From the IMG/VR virus record IMGVR_UViG_3300024348_000028, positions 1 to 64,000 of that record: a DNA stretch of 64,000 nucleotides. One strand, written 5' to 3'. The notes beneath the pieces are model-generated. The model did not search any database and was not told the DNA's origin. It was given only the letters and a program-made list of their open reading frames with translations. The stretch is from a virus. A program made the translations under genes and the position numbers. Shown here in pieces: positions 39,826 to 50,301 of the stretch (the stretch's first letter is position 1; the number at the start of each line of letters is the position of its first letter).

Positions 39826-40282
39826 TGTTATTTTCCTTTCTCCATGCAGCATCGAATTCAGGATCGCTAAGTCGCCTAGCTGCAATCCACTCTCTAATAC
39901 CCTCTGGTTTAGATTCATCTAATACCGATTGAGCTAGAGCAGCTTCTTTCTTTTTATTACTTGGTATCCATCCTATGGCAAGACGGATAGCTTGGCCTAT
40001 ACCTGTCTGCCACAGAATGATTACAATACCAATAAAGATAATAGAGATAAATCCATATTGAATTAAAGAAGCCCACCAAGGGGTAATATCTTTAACTCCA
40101 CTAATGGCATCTGCTATATCTTTTGTTTCACCTAAAATAATTTCCGCGTGTTTATGAGCAATAGTTATATCTTGAGTATCAAGAATTTTAATTGCGTTTT
40201 CTTGAACTATATGGTTACTAGTAGATATCTGATTAACAGATGAGCAACCACATAGTAACAACATAGTTAAGAATTTTTTCAT
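39803..40282 (-). CDS. lipoprotein with one membrane span, 159 aa, lysis-type candidate
   Basis: The N-terminus MKKFLTMLLLCGCSSVNQIS is a short lipoprotein signal with a lipobox-like LLCGC; a second hydrophobic stretch, WASLIQYGFISIIFIGIVII near residues 70-90, spans the membrane; a basic, helical tail follows. A lipoprotein signal plus an inner-membrane span is the layout of a unimolecular spanin, which would fuse inner and outer membranes at lysis. The overlap with the downstream membrane protein gene supports a lysis pair. The order of the two signals relative to known u-spanins needs comparison. Confidence 0.55.
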   Translation of the reverse strand: MKKFLTMLLLCGCSSVNQISTSNHIVQENAIKILDTQDITIAHKHAEIILGETKDIADAISGVKDITPWWASLIQYGFISIIFIGIVIILWQTGIGQAIRLAIGWIPSNKKKEAALAQSVLDESKPEGIREWIAARRLSDPEFDAAWRKENNNAGKKTD

Positions 40283-40539
40283 AGACTTCTTTCTAATACC
40301 TCAATACGATGTCTTAGTTCTTTAAGATCACCCATCATAACAATTATGCTTTTACCTTGTTCAATATCTGTTTTAACAAGATCTTTTGCAATATCTCGTA
40401 ATACAATTAATTCTTCTATATTACGATCTATCATAGCATCTCTTTTTCCTAATTTAAGAATAACGGTAACTACACCAACAGTCAGAATAGCCAACTGCAT
40501 CATAGCTACATAAATACCAATATTATTTTGATCTGACAT
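40279..40539 (-). CDS. single-span membrane protein with coiled coil, 86 aa
   Basis: Residues 8-28 (IYVAMMQLAILTVGVVTVIL) form one membrane span; the cytoplasmic remainder is a charged helix with heptad hydrophobics (IEELIVLRDIAKDLVKTDIEQG, LKELRHRIEVLERSL). This layout occurs in haemolysin-XhlA-like and holin-associated phage proteins. It overlaps the lipoprotein gene by four bases. I read the two as a lysis module with modest confidence. AAGGAA stands before the start. Confidence 0.55.
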   Translation of the reverse strand: MSDQNNIGIYVAMMQLAILTVGVVTVILKLGKRDAMIDRNIEELIVLRDIAKDLVKTDIEQGKSIIVMMGDLKELRHRIEVLERSL

Positions 40540-40551
40540 GATATAGTTCCT

Positions 40552-43500
40552 TTATGAAGCGGTCATGTACGTTATGTTAAAAGTTAACCAAGTAGTAGTA
40601 TTTGCAAGCATTTGAGCAAATGTTGCAGATGCTAGTCCTGTTTGTAAAGTAGTAAAACGAAGTCTTCCATTTGTATCTATTTTTAACATAACAGTACCAT
40701 AATTATTCGCAACACCAGAAAATACAACTCCAGCAGCCAAACCAACAACCATTTGTACTGGTGCTGGTAAACCCAATAACTGGTATTCGGATTCCGAAAA
40801 TGTTTTAGCGACGCTTGCTCTTACAGCACCGCTTAATGTTATAAATCTTCCTTGTTTTATATATCTAGTTTGTGGAAAATTAGTTGTATCGTATTGTTCA
40901 TATCCCGTATTAAATCTAAAACCAGTAGTAGCTGATGCAGCTTGAGCTGAAACTGATGTTTCTGAATAAGCTAATGGGACTTCCCCATACAGCGGTGGGT
41001 TGGCAAATACAACTACACCACTAGAGTTAATAGTCATATCTGCGGTAGTACCACCAGAAGCATCATAATCACCACGGAATTGTAAAGTACCAGTACTTTG
41101 AATTACATCTGTTTCAACTGTTGGAGATATTAGTTTCTTTGCAGATCCTATAGTAACATTGTCATTAAATGTGGTTGCTGCATTAAATGTGTTTGCTGTA
41201 TTAAATGAATTTTGATTACTAGTGTTTGTTACAAAATTTGCTATAGGAGTACTACCAGCATAATTTAATGTATAATTACTAGTACTTGTAATAGCGTCGG
41301 TGAATGCCCATCCTGATGACCAAATAGCATCTGTTGTACTAGCATAACCAATATAAATACTAGATAAATTAATTCTAGGATAAGACCAAACTGTTGTTGT
41401 TTCTCCAAGAAGAATTACTGGTTTATTAGTTGTTGTGTTATAACCAAGTCTAACTACATTAAATGGACATTTTCCTGTAATTTCAACACCACTACTATGC
41501 CATTGTGTAGCAGATGCGTAATGATAGGCACTAATTTTTACTTGCCAAGATGCTGATGGATCATAATTAGCTCCATCAATAGTAATATTTAGCATTGTGT
41601 TAATGTTAGCATTACTTGCATTTTGCCAGTTTGTTGTTGGAAGGGCTATTTCTACTATTCCAGTTTTATTTCCCGATAAATAGCCATAGTTAGCAACATC
41701 TCTATAATGAATAGTATTAACTGATGCGGTTTGAGTAACAAGTGGTTTATTATAGATATGTAAACCATTTAATGGACTGTTAGTATTAATACCAATATTA
41801 CCAGCAGAATCAATACGCATTCGTTCTGTCATGCTACTAGCTGTAGATCCATTTGGTGTTGTATTAAAAGCAAGAGCTGTTCCATTAGCAGTAGTAGACC
41901 AATTTTCAGTAGTTACAATATCCATACCACCAGTTTGTGCGGTAAAAGCACTTCCATTATAACCAAGACCGCGAATAGAGCCAAGTAAATTACCACTTAC
42001 AACTGCTGTTGGGCTTGCTTTTGAACCTTTTGCTCTAAAAGATCTAATAGCATTTCCAGCATCAGTATCGCCATAGTGATATAGACCAATAGCAGAATCT
42101 GTTCCTGCTGTTACTGTTTCTAGTTTTAAACCGTTTGGAAACGATGCATTAGTAACTTTTGTACTAGAGCCTATTACTACAGTACTGGTGGGTGTAAAAG
42201 CTATTGTTGGATCTGTTGGTACACTTTGGTTATCAGCATTAACACTAGCAATAGTAGAAATATTTAAACCACCAGTGTTATCGCTTTTTAAAACAGCACC
42301 AGCTAAACCAAATGTTCTATATGTATTGTTGTTTGTGCCAGCACCACAGTTAAAAGCAATAAAAGGAGCACCACTTTGTACTTCAGCCCCAATTACTGAG
42401 CCATAACCAGCAGCATTGCTGTGACCAAACTCATATTGATTTCCGGGTTGTCTTGTACCAATTTGTGGTGAGTATTGTGGACTTAAGTTTGCTACTTGTA
42501 GTTTTGCTACTGGACTTGTAGTACCAATACCAACATTTCCAGAAGAATCAATACGCATTCGTTCTGTATTACTAGTACCAAGCAGCAAAGAAGACGCTTC
42601 TCCCTGCATTAAATACGCTGCTCCACCAGCATCAACTCGCAACTGCAAACCATCTTCTATAGAGCTTCCTGTTGTAGAATTAGTCAACTGAATACGAGCG
42701 GTTGCTGCTGATGCAAGATGCGTGTGCAACAAATTTGATGTGCTGTTTGTTCCAATACCAACATTACCAGTAGAATCAATCCGCATTCGCTCTGTGTCAT
42801 TTGTTCCAAAACGCATGTAACCATTTTCTGCATTCCAAATCACCGTATTGGTACTATCAAGTGAAAACAAAAAACCATCCGTTGAAGATGATCCGCTGGT
42901 GCTATTTGCTAATTGGAAAGTAGGTGCAGTTGAATCGAAAATTGAAAGCGTGCGAGTCGTTGGAGTCATCCCGATGCCAACGCGCCCAGAAGAATCAATA
43001 GTAACTTTTTCTGTAACTCCAATACGAATTTTAAAATCGCTTGCTCTTAAGTCCATTGTATCATAGGTACTATCAGATCTATTATAACTTTGAAGAACTG
43101 TGCTACCTGCGCCATTTCCGGGTACAATTTCTAAACCTTCTGAACCAGCATTTGAAACAACAAGTTTGTGTTGTGGGCTTGTAGTACCAATACCAACACG
43201 ATTATTAGTAGCATCAACAAATAATGTATTTGTGTCTACAGTCAGATTACTACTTAGTGTCATAGCACCGCTAAATGTTTTATTTCCAGCAACGGTTTCA
43301 TTACCAGAAAGACCAACATAATTAGCTAAGGTTGTAGTGCTAACTTGATTCCAAGCACTTCCATCATAAATCTTAAAAGAAGTATTTGCAGAATCATACC
43401 AAATAGAACCAGCAATTGGGTTTGTTGGGGAACTAGAACCATATGTTGCTGTAGCTCTTCCGGTAAGGTTTCCATATTGGTCGATTGCATTTACTTCAGT

Positions 43501-44775
43501 ATTACTTGAATTTTTAAATGCAATGATTTTTTGTGTTGAAGCACCCTTGAAGGTTGGTACTGTTGCAGAATCTGCGTTAACAGTAAATGTACCAGTCAAG
43601 CTTAATACTGATGTTGTGTTACCAGTTAGATTAAGAACACCAGTTTGCGTTATATTACCAGTTTGTGATAGATTTCCAGCTAATGTTAGTACTGTTGGGC
43701 TAGTGCCGCTAGGAGTAATTGTAAAGTTTGCTGTGCTATCTTTAGTTCCATTAGCACCAGCATATACAATTCTACCCTGAGCGTGACCATTAAAGATGGT
43801 GTTTGTACTGGTCGTTACTGCATTAGTTACATAATCATCAATAGCGTTTACTGCTGTAATGATATCAGAACCATTAGCAACAATAGTACCAGTTACAGTA
43901 CCAGCACCAACTTTTGTCTGTAGTGCTGAGATATTACTTGTTTGTGTTGTGTTGGTAGACTCTACAGAGGTTACTCTAGATTCTACAGAAGTTGTTCTTG
44001 TGTCTAAACCATTTACGGCTGCTGATAGGTTAGATGCTGAATATGTTCCAGTAAGACTGGTAGATGGACTTACTCTTGTATTTAGTGTATTAATGCTAGA
44101 TGTTTGTGATGTATTTAATGATTCAATAGCATCAAGTCTACCGTTTTGTGTTGTATTCATATCAACAGCTGATGTAATTTGGTTTTGTAAATTTGTATCA
44201 GCTGTGTCAATATAGGATTTAACAGTAGTTGAAATAGCACCAATTCTTCCTTCAACCCAACTTCTTGTTGACCACTTGTAACCAAAGTTATAATCTAGGT
44301 CTGTAGCGGTAACAAACTCATAATTCATTCTATCAAGAATTTCTTGAACAACGCTTATTAATTGAGATGTTTGAAGATTTAATTGGCTAGCGGTAAGTCT
44401 AGTACCATCAACCCAATTAACTAATGATTCACTGGTAATGCTCTTTCTTCTTATAGCAATAACAGCACCATTTGTAATTGCTGGTACTGCAACAATTGTT
44501 CCACCAACAGTAGTGTATGATGGAAGGCTTGCTGAGAAAGCAGTAATCTTTTTACCTGTTTCGTCAACGGTATAATTAGCAGCAGGAACTACATAAATTT
44601 TTCTAAAATCTTCTTGTGTTAAAACAGTTCCGCTTGGTGCAGTAAAAACTCTTTCAACTTCTAGTTGATCTTTATGAGAAATTCCTGTTATAGTTGGTAT
44701 TTGTGAGTAAGATAAACCTGTTGATGAATCCCAAGTTCCACTTACATTAGTTTTTAATAAAGCATTAGTAGGCAT
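40552..44775 (-). CDS. tail fibre protein with T7 gp17-like N-terminus, 1407 aa
   Basis: The first ~150 residues (PTITGISHKDQLEVERVFTA, then LTQEDFRKIYVVPAANYTV, then TRLTASQLNLQTSQLISVVQEILDRM) match the T7 gp17 N-terminal domain, which anchors fibres to the tail tube. It is followed by a coiled-coil or trimeric region rich in NTQTSNI and VESRVTSVEST repeats (to about residue 330). Then come at least four copies of TERMRIDSSGNVGIGT-type repeats between about 600 and 1020, common in aquatic phage fibres, and a C-terminal receptor-facing part. The repeats could recombine. It is encoded directly after tail tubular protein B. Confidence 0.9.
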   Translation of the reverse strand: MPTNALLKTNVSGTWDSSTGLSYSQIPTITGISHKDQLEVERVFTAPSGTVLTQEDFRKIYVVPAANYTVDETGKKITAFSASLPSYTTVGGTIVAVPAITNGAVIAIRRKSITSESLVNWVDGTRLTASQLNLQTSQLISVVQEILDRMNYEFVTATDLDYNFGYKWSTRSWVEGRIGAISTTVKSYIDTADTNLQNQITSAVDMNTTQNGRLDAIESLNTSQTSSINTLNTRVSPSTSLTGTYSASNLSAAVNGLDTRTTSVESRVTSVESTNTTQTSNISALQTKVGAGTVTGTIVANGSDIITAVNAIDDYVTNAVTTSTNTIFNGHAQGRIVYAGANGTKDSTANFTITPSGTSPTVLTLAGNLSQTGNITQTGVLNLTGNTTSVLSLTGTFTVNADSATVPTFKGASTQKIIAFKNSSNTEVNAIDQYGNLTGRATATYGSSSPTNPIAGSIWYDSANTSFKIYDGSAWNQVSTTTLANYVGLSGNETVAGNKTFSGAMTLSSNLTVDTNTLFVDATNNRVGIGTTSPQHKLVVSNAGSEGLEIVPGNGAGSTVLQSYNRSDSTYDTMDLRASDFKIRIGVTEKVTIDSSGRVGIGMTPTTRTLSIFDSTAPTFQLANSTSGSSSTDGFLFSLDSTNTVIWNAENGYMRFGTNDTERMRIDSTGNVGIGTNSTSNLLHTHLASAATARIQLTNSTTGSSIEDGLQLRVDAGGAAYLMQGEASSLLLGTSNTERMRIDSSGNVGIGTTSPVAKLQVANLSPQYSPQIGTRQPGNQYEFGHSNAAGYGSVIGAEVQSGAPFIAFNCGAGTNNNTYRTFGLAGAVLKSDNTGGLNISTIASVNADNQSVPTDPTIAFTPTSTVVIGSSTKVTNASFPNGLKLETVTAGTDSAIGLYHYGDTDAGNAIRSFRAKGSKASPTAVVSGNLLGSIRGLGYNGSAFTAQTGGMDIVTTENWSTTANGTALAFNTTPNGSTASSMTERMRIDSAGNIGINTNSPLNGLHIYNKPLVTQTASVNTIHYRDVANYGYLSGNKTGIVEIALPTTNWQNASNANINTMLNITIDGANYDPSASWQVKISAYHYASATQWHSSGVEITGKCPFNVVRLGYNTTTNKPVILLGETTTVWSYPRINLSSIYIGYASTTDAIWSSGWAFTDAITSTSNYTLNYAGSTPIANFVTNTSNQNSFNTANTFNAATTFNDNVTIGSAKKLISPTVETDVIQSTGTLQFRGDYDASGGTTADMTINSSGVVVFANPPLYGEVPLAYSETSVSAQAASATTGFRFNTGYEQYDTTNFPQTRYIKQGRFITLSGAVRASVAKTFSESEYQLLGLPAPVQMVVGLAAGVVFSGVANNYGTVMLKIDTNGRLRFTTLQTGLASATFAQMLANTTTWLTFNITYMTAS

Positions 44776-44790
44776 TTATTTAGGCTCCTA

Positions 44791-47700
44791 TTAGGTATTT
44801 AAGGAAGTATATGTTTGAGTAAACTTACCTTTAAGTTCCATGTTAATTATATTTACTGGTGTTGGATAATCAGAAACTATTTGAATTCTTGTTGTATCAG
44901 AGAATCCAAATACTTTTGCAACAAACTCTCCACTCTTTTCTGTATTCTCAATACTAAGAGTATCTAAGTTATTGTTAGTTACCAAAGCAGAGAATTTAGA
45001 TTGAATAACAGACTTTCCTCTTCTTGTTGCAATAATATCATAATTACCAGTATCGGCGTGTCTTAATGCAAGTGTTTTTAGATTTAGAACACCATCAATA
45101 ACATTGTTATTTTGATCTCTTACAAACTGTGTACTTAGTTCTACATTCATAGTAAACTTAGTACCAATATATAATCTAGCTTGGTTAACTGCATAATTAC
45201 CATTTACAGTAAAGATGTAACCAATTCCATTAGCATTAGCTACATAATCTGGTTTAATAACAGTATATTTTCTTTCTCCCCATCTTGAGTCACTAGGGTC
45301 TGTTATTAACAGAACTTTACTTGGATCAAAGGAGTAGGGGAATACAATATTAAATCTTGTTTCGTTAGTAGATGTGTTATAAGAACAGTTAGAGTTTACA
45401 TATAGATTCATTAAAGAATAATTATCTAACTTTGGAATTCCCTTATCTTGTTTTTGTAGATAAGTTCTTTGAATATAGTATTCATATTTTGAACCATCTT
45501 GGGATTTCTTTTTAATAACTACATGTAAATAGTTATCATATACTTGACTAGATTCAATTTCATTTCCTGTTTCTAGAATATATCTATAAAAAGCATTTTG
45601 TAATACTTTATCACCAGAGAATCTGTTAGTATATAGATATAGATAGTTTGGATTATCATCATCTACGGTTACAATAGTATTTTGAGCGGGGCATGAACAA
45701 GTTGCTCTATAGTTTGTTGGTAGATAGTCACCACAATGACTTGAGATTTCTTGAGCTGTGCTCAAAGATGATCCCTGTTGTGTCATATACATATACAATC
45801 TACGCTTATCAAAGAAGTAAATTAATGAACCCATTAAAATTGGCTCTGTTAATTTAGCTGTAGCATAGAAAGATGTGGGAGCAATCTGTGCGGTAAGGGG
45901 TGTAATTTGATTTTCAGAACCCCTCAATTCAAACTGAATGTCACCCTTAGTATTAACAAATAAGAAATCACTAAAGGGAGTAATAGATGAAATTTCAGCA
46001 TATGTTTTAGAAGATGCTCTAATATCTATTGGATCTGATGACACAATGTTACTAGGATCTGCTAAGAATAGGTCTTCATAAATACCTAATTGAGTTGAAA
46101 AGATAACATCTTCGGCAGCAAAATAAAGTCTATCTCTAAATGTTGAAATAGCATTTATTTTGACTTGTCTTGCTGTTTTTTTATCAGCTGATAAGAATAC
46201 ACTTGGTCCGGGATTAGAATATCTATTACCAGTTGTTTTGGGTTCCCATGCAATTGGAGCAAATACCCAGTCACTATTTATGCCTGTTGGTGCTTCATTA
46301 AATGTAAGCTTTTGTGGCATTCTTCGCTCATCAATAACAGAGTATAAATCTGGAGAACGAACCTTTTGTGTATAGGGTCTACCTTTACCGTTTATTCTAT
46401 TAGAGCCGTCTTTATAAGAGATAGATTCTGGAAAATTAACAATTCTATAATAACCAGAAGTTTGACTTAAGTATGGTCCTGCTGTATAATAAATTTTACC
46501 TCTACCATTAAGTGCGTTTTGTGATTGTAGTGGATGATCAGCATCATATAATGCAGCAAGCATTGTTTTTGCTGAATCATCAACAGTATACGCACCAACA
46601 AAGTTTCCGTTATTTGCGTATACCTCAGTTGCTTCTGGTGGGAATCTAATTTCACTAAAGTCTGCGAAAGACTGCCCAAGCCAAGGTTGTGTTGAGTCCT
46701 TGTAGATAAAGTCTTCTACTGGAACAAAGACACCCCATAAAATAGCCCACGATGTGTTGGCTACTGTATCTGCTGCAAGAGTTGGGCTAATGTAATTAAC
46801 ATCTACAGTCATACACTCGTAACCAATGTTTTTTGCTGTTGCATCTGCTGTAGTTTTTGCTTTTAAGGTAGCACTTACAAAATTAACTTTAACAGTAAGA
46901 GTTGTACCCGATGCTGCTGTAATAGTGCCAGTAAAATAGTTATCAGCATCAATCCAAACAAGAACATTTTGATTAACTGCAATTTGTGATGGAATAGCGG
47001 CAGAAGTTGTTAAAGAAATAGAACTATTTAAAAGAGCGTTTCCAGTAATAGATGTTGATGTTGTTTGTTTAAATGCTGCTGGTGTATCTGCAAACTTTAG
47101 CGTATTAGCGTCACTATTAAAGATAGCAGTTACTGTTCCGGTTAAATACTTTGAGTTTGTGGCTGAATTACTAGCAGAAGAATTATAAAACAATACTGTT
47201 TGATTTAATATTGAAGTATCTGGAATAACAGTAGCACATGTAAAGGGATCTGGAACAGCATTTCCTGTTATAGAAATTGTAGCAGTACTTGAAGATGCGT
47301 TTGTTTCAAGGCTTCCTGTTGTTCCTGATACTCTACTAGATGTATAATAAGTTACTTTTTTACCTTTAGTATCTGGTAAGGAACTATCTTCAGCACCATT
47401 TAATGTAAATAAAAACCCATTATCACTAGAGGTAAATCCAGCTTTAACTAAAGTATTTAATACAATAATACTAGAACCAACAGTAGTTGCTTTTAGAATA
47501 TCTCTTGCTTTATAAGAATTACTACTACCATAAGTAATATATGCTCTAGTTGAAGTAGAAACAATAGCTGTTCCTTGTTCGTTTGTTGCCGTTGTTGGTG
47601 TGATATCTTCCCAAGTATTTGCATTAATTTTAAATACATAGAATAAAACTGAATTAGCAACACTAGCTTTATAATCAATACCAATTAAAAATCTATTATT

Positions 47701-48015
47701 TTCATTAATAGTAAACCAATACCACCAGAAATCTTTATTAGCGTCTTGCGCTAGGTTTTCAACACATCTAAATAAATCTAAACGATTTGAATCAGCGGTT
47801 GAGTTATTTCCTGTAAAAGTAATCTGTGGAAGAATTTCAAATCCGGGTCTTTTTTCAAAAGATCTTTCTAATGATAATAAGGCATTATCCATAACTTCTG
47901 CTTCTAACGGAAGTCTTTTGCTTGGTGCTTGTGTTGATACACCACTAGATAAACTTAAAATAGGAATTCTAGTACTAGCCTTGGCTCCGGGTGGTCTTCT
48001 TTTCATTGGGGGCAT
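44791..48015 (-). CDS. tail tubular protein B (T7 gp12-like nozzle), 1074 aa
   Basis: Forms the nozzle of the short tail. The N-terminus is typical: PILSLSSGVSTQAPSKRLPLEAEVMDNALLSLERSFEKRPGFEIL, with the LxxGVSxQxPxxR...NxxxSxxxGxxKRPG pattern of this family. The middle includes long beta regions (RMPQKLTFNEAPTG, FRDRLYFAAEDVIFSTQL and DIQFELRG...ITPLTA), which are diagnostic. At 1074 residues it is longer than T7 gp12 (794), the surplus lying mainly in an inserted Ser/Thr-rich beta region around residues 200-400. GGAGAGGAAAT precedes the start. Confidence 0.92.
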   Translation of the reverse strand: MPPMKRRPPGAKASTRIPILSLSSGVSTQAPSKRLPLEAEVMDNALLSLERSFEKRPGFEILPQITFTGNNSTADSNRLDLFRCVENLAQDANKDFWWYWFTINENNRFLIGIDYKASVANSVLFYVFKINANTWEDITPTTATNEQGTAIVSTSTRAYITYGSSNSYKARDILKATTVGSSIIVLNTLVKAGFTSSDNGFLFTLNGAEDSSLPDTKGKKVTYYTSSRVSGTTGSLETNASSSTATISITGNAVPDPFTCATVIPDTSILNQTVLFYNSSASNSATNSKYLTGTVTAIFNSDANTLKFADTPAAFKQTTSTSITGNALLNSSISLTTSAAIPSQIAVNQNVLVWIDADNYFTGTITAASGTTLTVKVNFVSATLKAKTTADATAKNIGYECMTVDVNYISPTLAADTVANTSWAILWGVFVPVEDFIYKDSTQPWLGQSFADFSEIRFPPEATEVYANNGNFVGAYTVDDSAKTMLAALYDADHPLQSQNALNGRGKIYYTAGPYLSQTSGYYRIVNFPESISYKDGSNRINGKGRPYTQKVRSPDLYSVIDERRMPQKLTFNEAPTGINSDWVFAPIAWEPKTTGNRYSNPGPSVFLSADKKTARQVKINAISTFRDRLYFAAEDVIFSTQLGIYEDLFLADPSNIVSSDPIDIRASSKTYAEISSITPFSDFLFVNTKGDIQFELRGSENQITPLTAQIAPTSFYATAKLTEPILMGSLIYFFDKRRLYMYMTQQGSSLSTAQEISSHCGDYLPTNYRATCSCPAQNTIVTVDDDNPNYLYLYTNRFSGDKVLQNAFYRYILETGNEIESSQVYDNYLHVVIKKKSQDGSKYEYYIQRTYLQKQDKGIPKLDNYSLMNLYVNSNCSYNTSTNETRFNIVFPYSFDPSKVLLITDPSDSRWGERKYTVIKPDYVANANGIGYIFTVNGNYAVNQARLYIGTKFTMNVELSTQFVRDQNNNVIDGVLNLKTLALRHADTGNYDIIATRRGKSVIQSKFSALVTNNNLDTLSIENTEKSGEFVAKVFGFSDTTRIQIVSDYPTPVNIINMELKGKFTQTYTSLNT

Positions 48016-48683
48016 TATCTATTTCCTCTCCAGTAACGGTATCTTGATGGATCATAAGTATAAGGATTTCTGAATACAGCACCACGAACATTTGCATCTC
48101 CACTTTGGAAGATGTTTCTTTTCTTATCGTTAATGTCAGATGCTCTACCTTTTAAATGAAACATTTGTTCATTATATTCAAGGTATCTATCAGCTTCTCC
48201 ATCGCCTTGAGTAATGATTTGATATTGTCTCATAGCACTAGCCATAATAGCTCTTTGAACTGGAGTGTCAAGATGTTCCCATCTTAGTTTTTTAATTACT
48301 TCAACATAGTAATCACCACTAATCCAAATATCTGTTTCATCTGTATAGTTATATAGTCTTGGCGGACTATCACTAAATAGTTTAGCTGTTATTTGAATAC
48401 CATCAGTATTTAAATGCCATGATATTAGTTCTGCTGAAATAATACCCTCTTCATCAGAGTCAGCGGAATCAAAGATAATTTTACCAGATGAGTCTGGATT
48501 AAACTTTCGTACTAGTTTATTATTAGCTAGACCTCTCATTTGCATGTCTAGACTTGCTTGTTCAAGAATTGTCTCAGCAATTCCAGTATCAATACCTGAG
48601 TTGTTATTTAGGTCGGCTACTAGAGATTCGCCAGCCGTTAATAACATTTGATTAATTGCTTGTAGCTTTGTTATAAAACCCAT
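48015..48683 (-). CDS. tail tubular protein A (T7 gp11-like)
   Basis: Gatekeeper or adaptor ring between portal and nozzle, 222 residues. The N-terminus AINQMLLTAGESLVADLNNNSGIDTGIAETILEQASLDMQMRG and the following WHLNTDG, RLYNYTDETDIW and RWEHLDTPVQRAIMASAMRQ segments are the family pattern. Start with AAGGAGG upstream. One-base overlap with the gp12-like gene. Confidence 0.94.
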   Translation of the reverse strand: MGFITKLQAINQMLLTAGESLVADLNNNSGIDTGIAETILEQASLDMQMRGLANNKLVRKFNPDSSGKIIFDSADSDEEGIISAELISWHLNTDGIQITAKLFSDSPPRLYNYTDETDIWISGDYYVEVIKKLRWEHLDTPVQRAIMASAMRQYQIITQGDGEADRYLEYNEQMFHLKGRASDINDKKRNIFQSGDANVRGAVFRNPYTYDPSRYRYWRGNR

Positions 48684-48689
48684 ATAGCC

Positions 48690-48740
48690 TCCTTAAAAAA
48701 GAAAAAATAAACCACCCGACTCCCATTTAAGGGAGCCGGG
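48690..48740 (-). terminator. rho-independent-type terminator behind the major capsid gene
   Basis: Minus strand arms CCCGGCTCCC and GGGAGTCGGG pair over ten positions with one G-U (the plus strand would have an A-C mismatch instead), loop TTAAAT, followed by TGGTTTATTTTTTCTTTTTT. T7 also places its main terminator directly behind capsid gene 10, so partial termination here would raise capsid over tail proteins. Confidence 0.85.
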
Positions 48741-48813
48741 GGTAGATGTAAGATCACCTCCTGTCAAACATGTTTAAACAAATAAACGATATTAACAGTA
48801 AGATTAATCATTA

Positions 48814-50133
48814 TCAGGCAGTTACTTTGTATTCTGCGCTGAAACCGTTAGTTAGGTTGTCAGTTTTAGCAGTGCCAGTTACGCCCCAACCGTTAAGGTG
48901 GTTGCGTAGACCTTCACGACCAGTTGCAACTATTGGAGTACCGCCAGTTGGGGTAGTACCAGAGATTAGAGCCTTGCATAGTTCTGGACGAATAATACCA
49001 GTACCCTTCATCATGCTAGCTACGGTGAACTGAGTATTTCGACGGACATCCTGTACGGTGTCAACCTTCATACCCTGTAGTGATAGACCAGCTACTGCTT
49101 CGGTCTGGAATAGGAATCCATAAACGCTGAATGCACTAAAACCAGTACCGTTAGCACTATCAAATGCAGTAGAAGCAAAGTTAAGATTGTACTTGCTTGA
49201 ACCGATTTGAGTGGTTGCGGAAGCTGCTAGATTGGTCTTTGGAATGTGATTGCTCTTAACAATCTTTACGCCCATATAATCTAGTGCATCGCCCATCATG
49301 TTCATACCAGAGCCAATACCCATACCAGCGTTATAATCGTCGCTGGCGGTGAATAGTGGAGTACTTGCATAAGTACCGTTTCCGTATGCAGTAATTGCAG
49401 TAGAACTCTTTGGAATACCAAGAGAACGGATTAGCTGGAATACCTTTGGTGTTACTACGCAATAAACATTACCAACAGGTAAGTCGTTTTCTTGGCAGGC
49501 AACAAGGTAATTTTCAATTTCTTTTAGAATAGCTAAACATTCGGTTTCAGATACTGAATCGCTTGTTTTAACTGAAGTTGAAATTATACCGGGAGCTTGG
49601 AAAGCATTGCTAGTAAAATCACTGCCGCGTGGATCGCTAGCTAGAGAATCTACTGCACAGGCTGCAAGTAGAGATACTGCTAGTTGTCTATCGCGGGTAT
49701 TAGCAAGTTGTAGACCAGCTTGACGAGCTAGCTCGCTGCGGTAATCCCATTGGGTTACTAGAAGATCTACATTGTCGCATTCAAAGTGAGCGGCCATTGG
49801 ACGCTTATCAAGATTTACCTTGAAAGTTGTGCTGGTAGCATCACCACCAATTAGTTCTTCGCCTGCATCCCAAGATGGATTTAGGGCGATAGTACCAGTA
49901 ACTGGGAATTCGTAAGAATAACCACCAGTTAGTGACTTGGTAGTAATCATGTTTTCAAACATGTTGTATTGATCGTAAGCGTGAATTACTTCACCACTCC
50001 ATAGTGGTAGCCATAGCTTGTTAGCACCAGCTGCGCCACCATTTGGTGCGCCGCTAACATCGTTTTGTGAATCACGCATTACTAGTGCATCGTAACCTAA
50101 ATTACCTGATCCTGTTGAATTGGCTTGTGCCAT
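48814..50133 (-). CDS. major capsid protein (T7 gp10-like), 439 aa
   Basis: Shell protein of the icosahedral head. Begins MAQANSTGSGNLGYDALVMR. The body shows the expected SGEVIHAYDQYNMFENMITTKSLTGGYSYEFPVTG and DKRPMAAHFECDNVDLLVTQWDYRSELARQAGLQLANTRDRQL segments, and GNVYCVVTPKVFQLIRSLG later. Length is a little longer than gp10A (345). Start AAGGAGA. Codon choice here leans to C/G-ending codons more than the neighbouring genes, as often seen in highly expressed capsid genes. The region 50134-50301 upstream is non-coding. Confidence 0.93.
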   Translation of the reverse strand: MAQANSTGSGNLGYDALVMRDSQNDVSGAPNGGAAGANKLWLPLWSGEVIHAYDQYNMFENMITTKSLTGGYSYEFPVTGTIALNPSWDAGEELIGGDATSTTFKVNLDKRPMAAHFECDNVDLLVTQWDYRSELARQAGLQLANTRDRQLAVSLLAACAVDSLASDPRGSDFTSNAFQAPGIISTSVKTSDSVSETECLAILKEIENYLVACQENDLPVGNVYCVVTPKVFQLIRSLGIPKSSTAITAYGNGTYASTPLFTASDDYNAGMGIGSGMNMMGDALDYMGVKIVKSNHIPKTNLAASATTQIGSSKYNLNFASTAFDSANGTGFSAFSVYGFLFQTEAVAGLSLQGMKVDTVQDVRRNTQFTVASMMKGTGIIRPELCKALISGTTPTGGTPIVATGREGLRNHLNGWGVTGTAKTDNLTNGFSAEYKVTA

Positions 50134-50301
50134 AGTTAAAGTCTCCTTATTAGTTTAAGTTAATTAGTAATTAATAAAATAGAACAAGTGACAAATCTTA
50201 AACTAACATTAAAACCGATTTTTCCAAAAGGAGTCTCTTTAATGTTTGTTTTGTTATATTGACATCCATTACCATAAGGGGGATTTTCTTTATAACTAAA
50301 C
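50134..50301 (-). other. non-coding leader between scaffold and capsid genes
   Basis: 168 bases without a gene. On the minus strand CATTAAA pairs with TTTAATG around a 24-base loop (near 50193-50243). An AT-rich section, then the capsid ribosome site AAGGAG, follows. A phage promoter would be expected before the capsid gene by analogy with T7 phi-10, but I could not define a consensus to confirm it. Confidence 0.4.
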
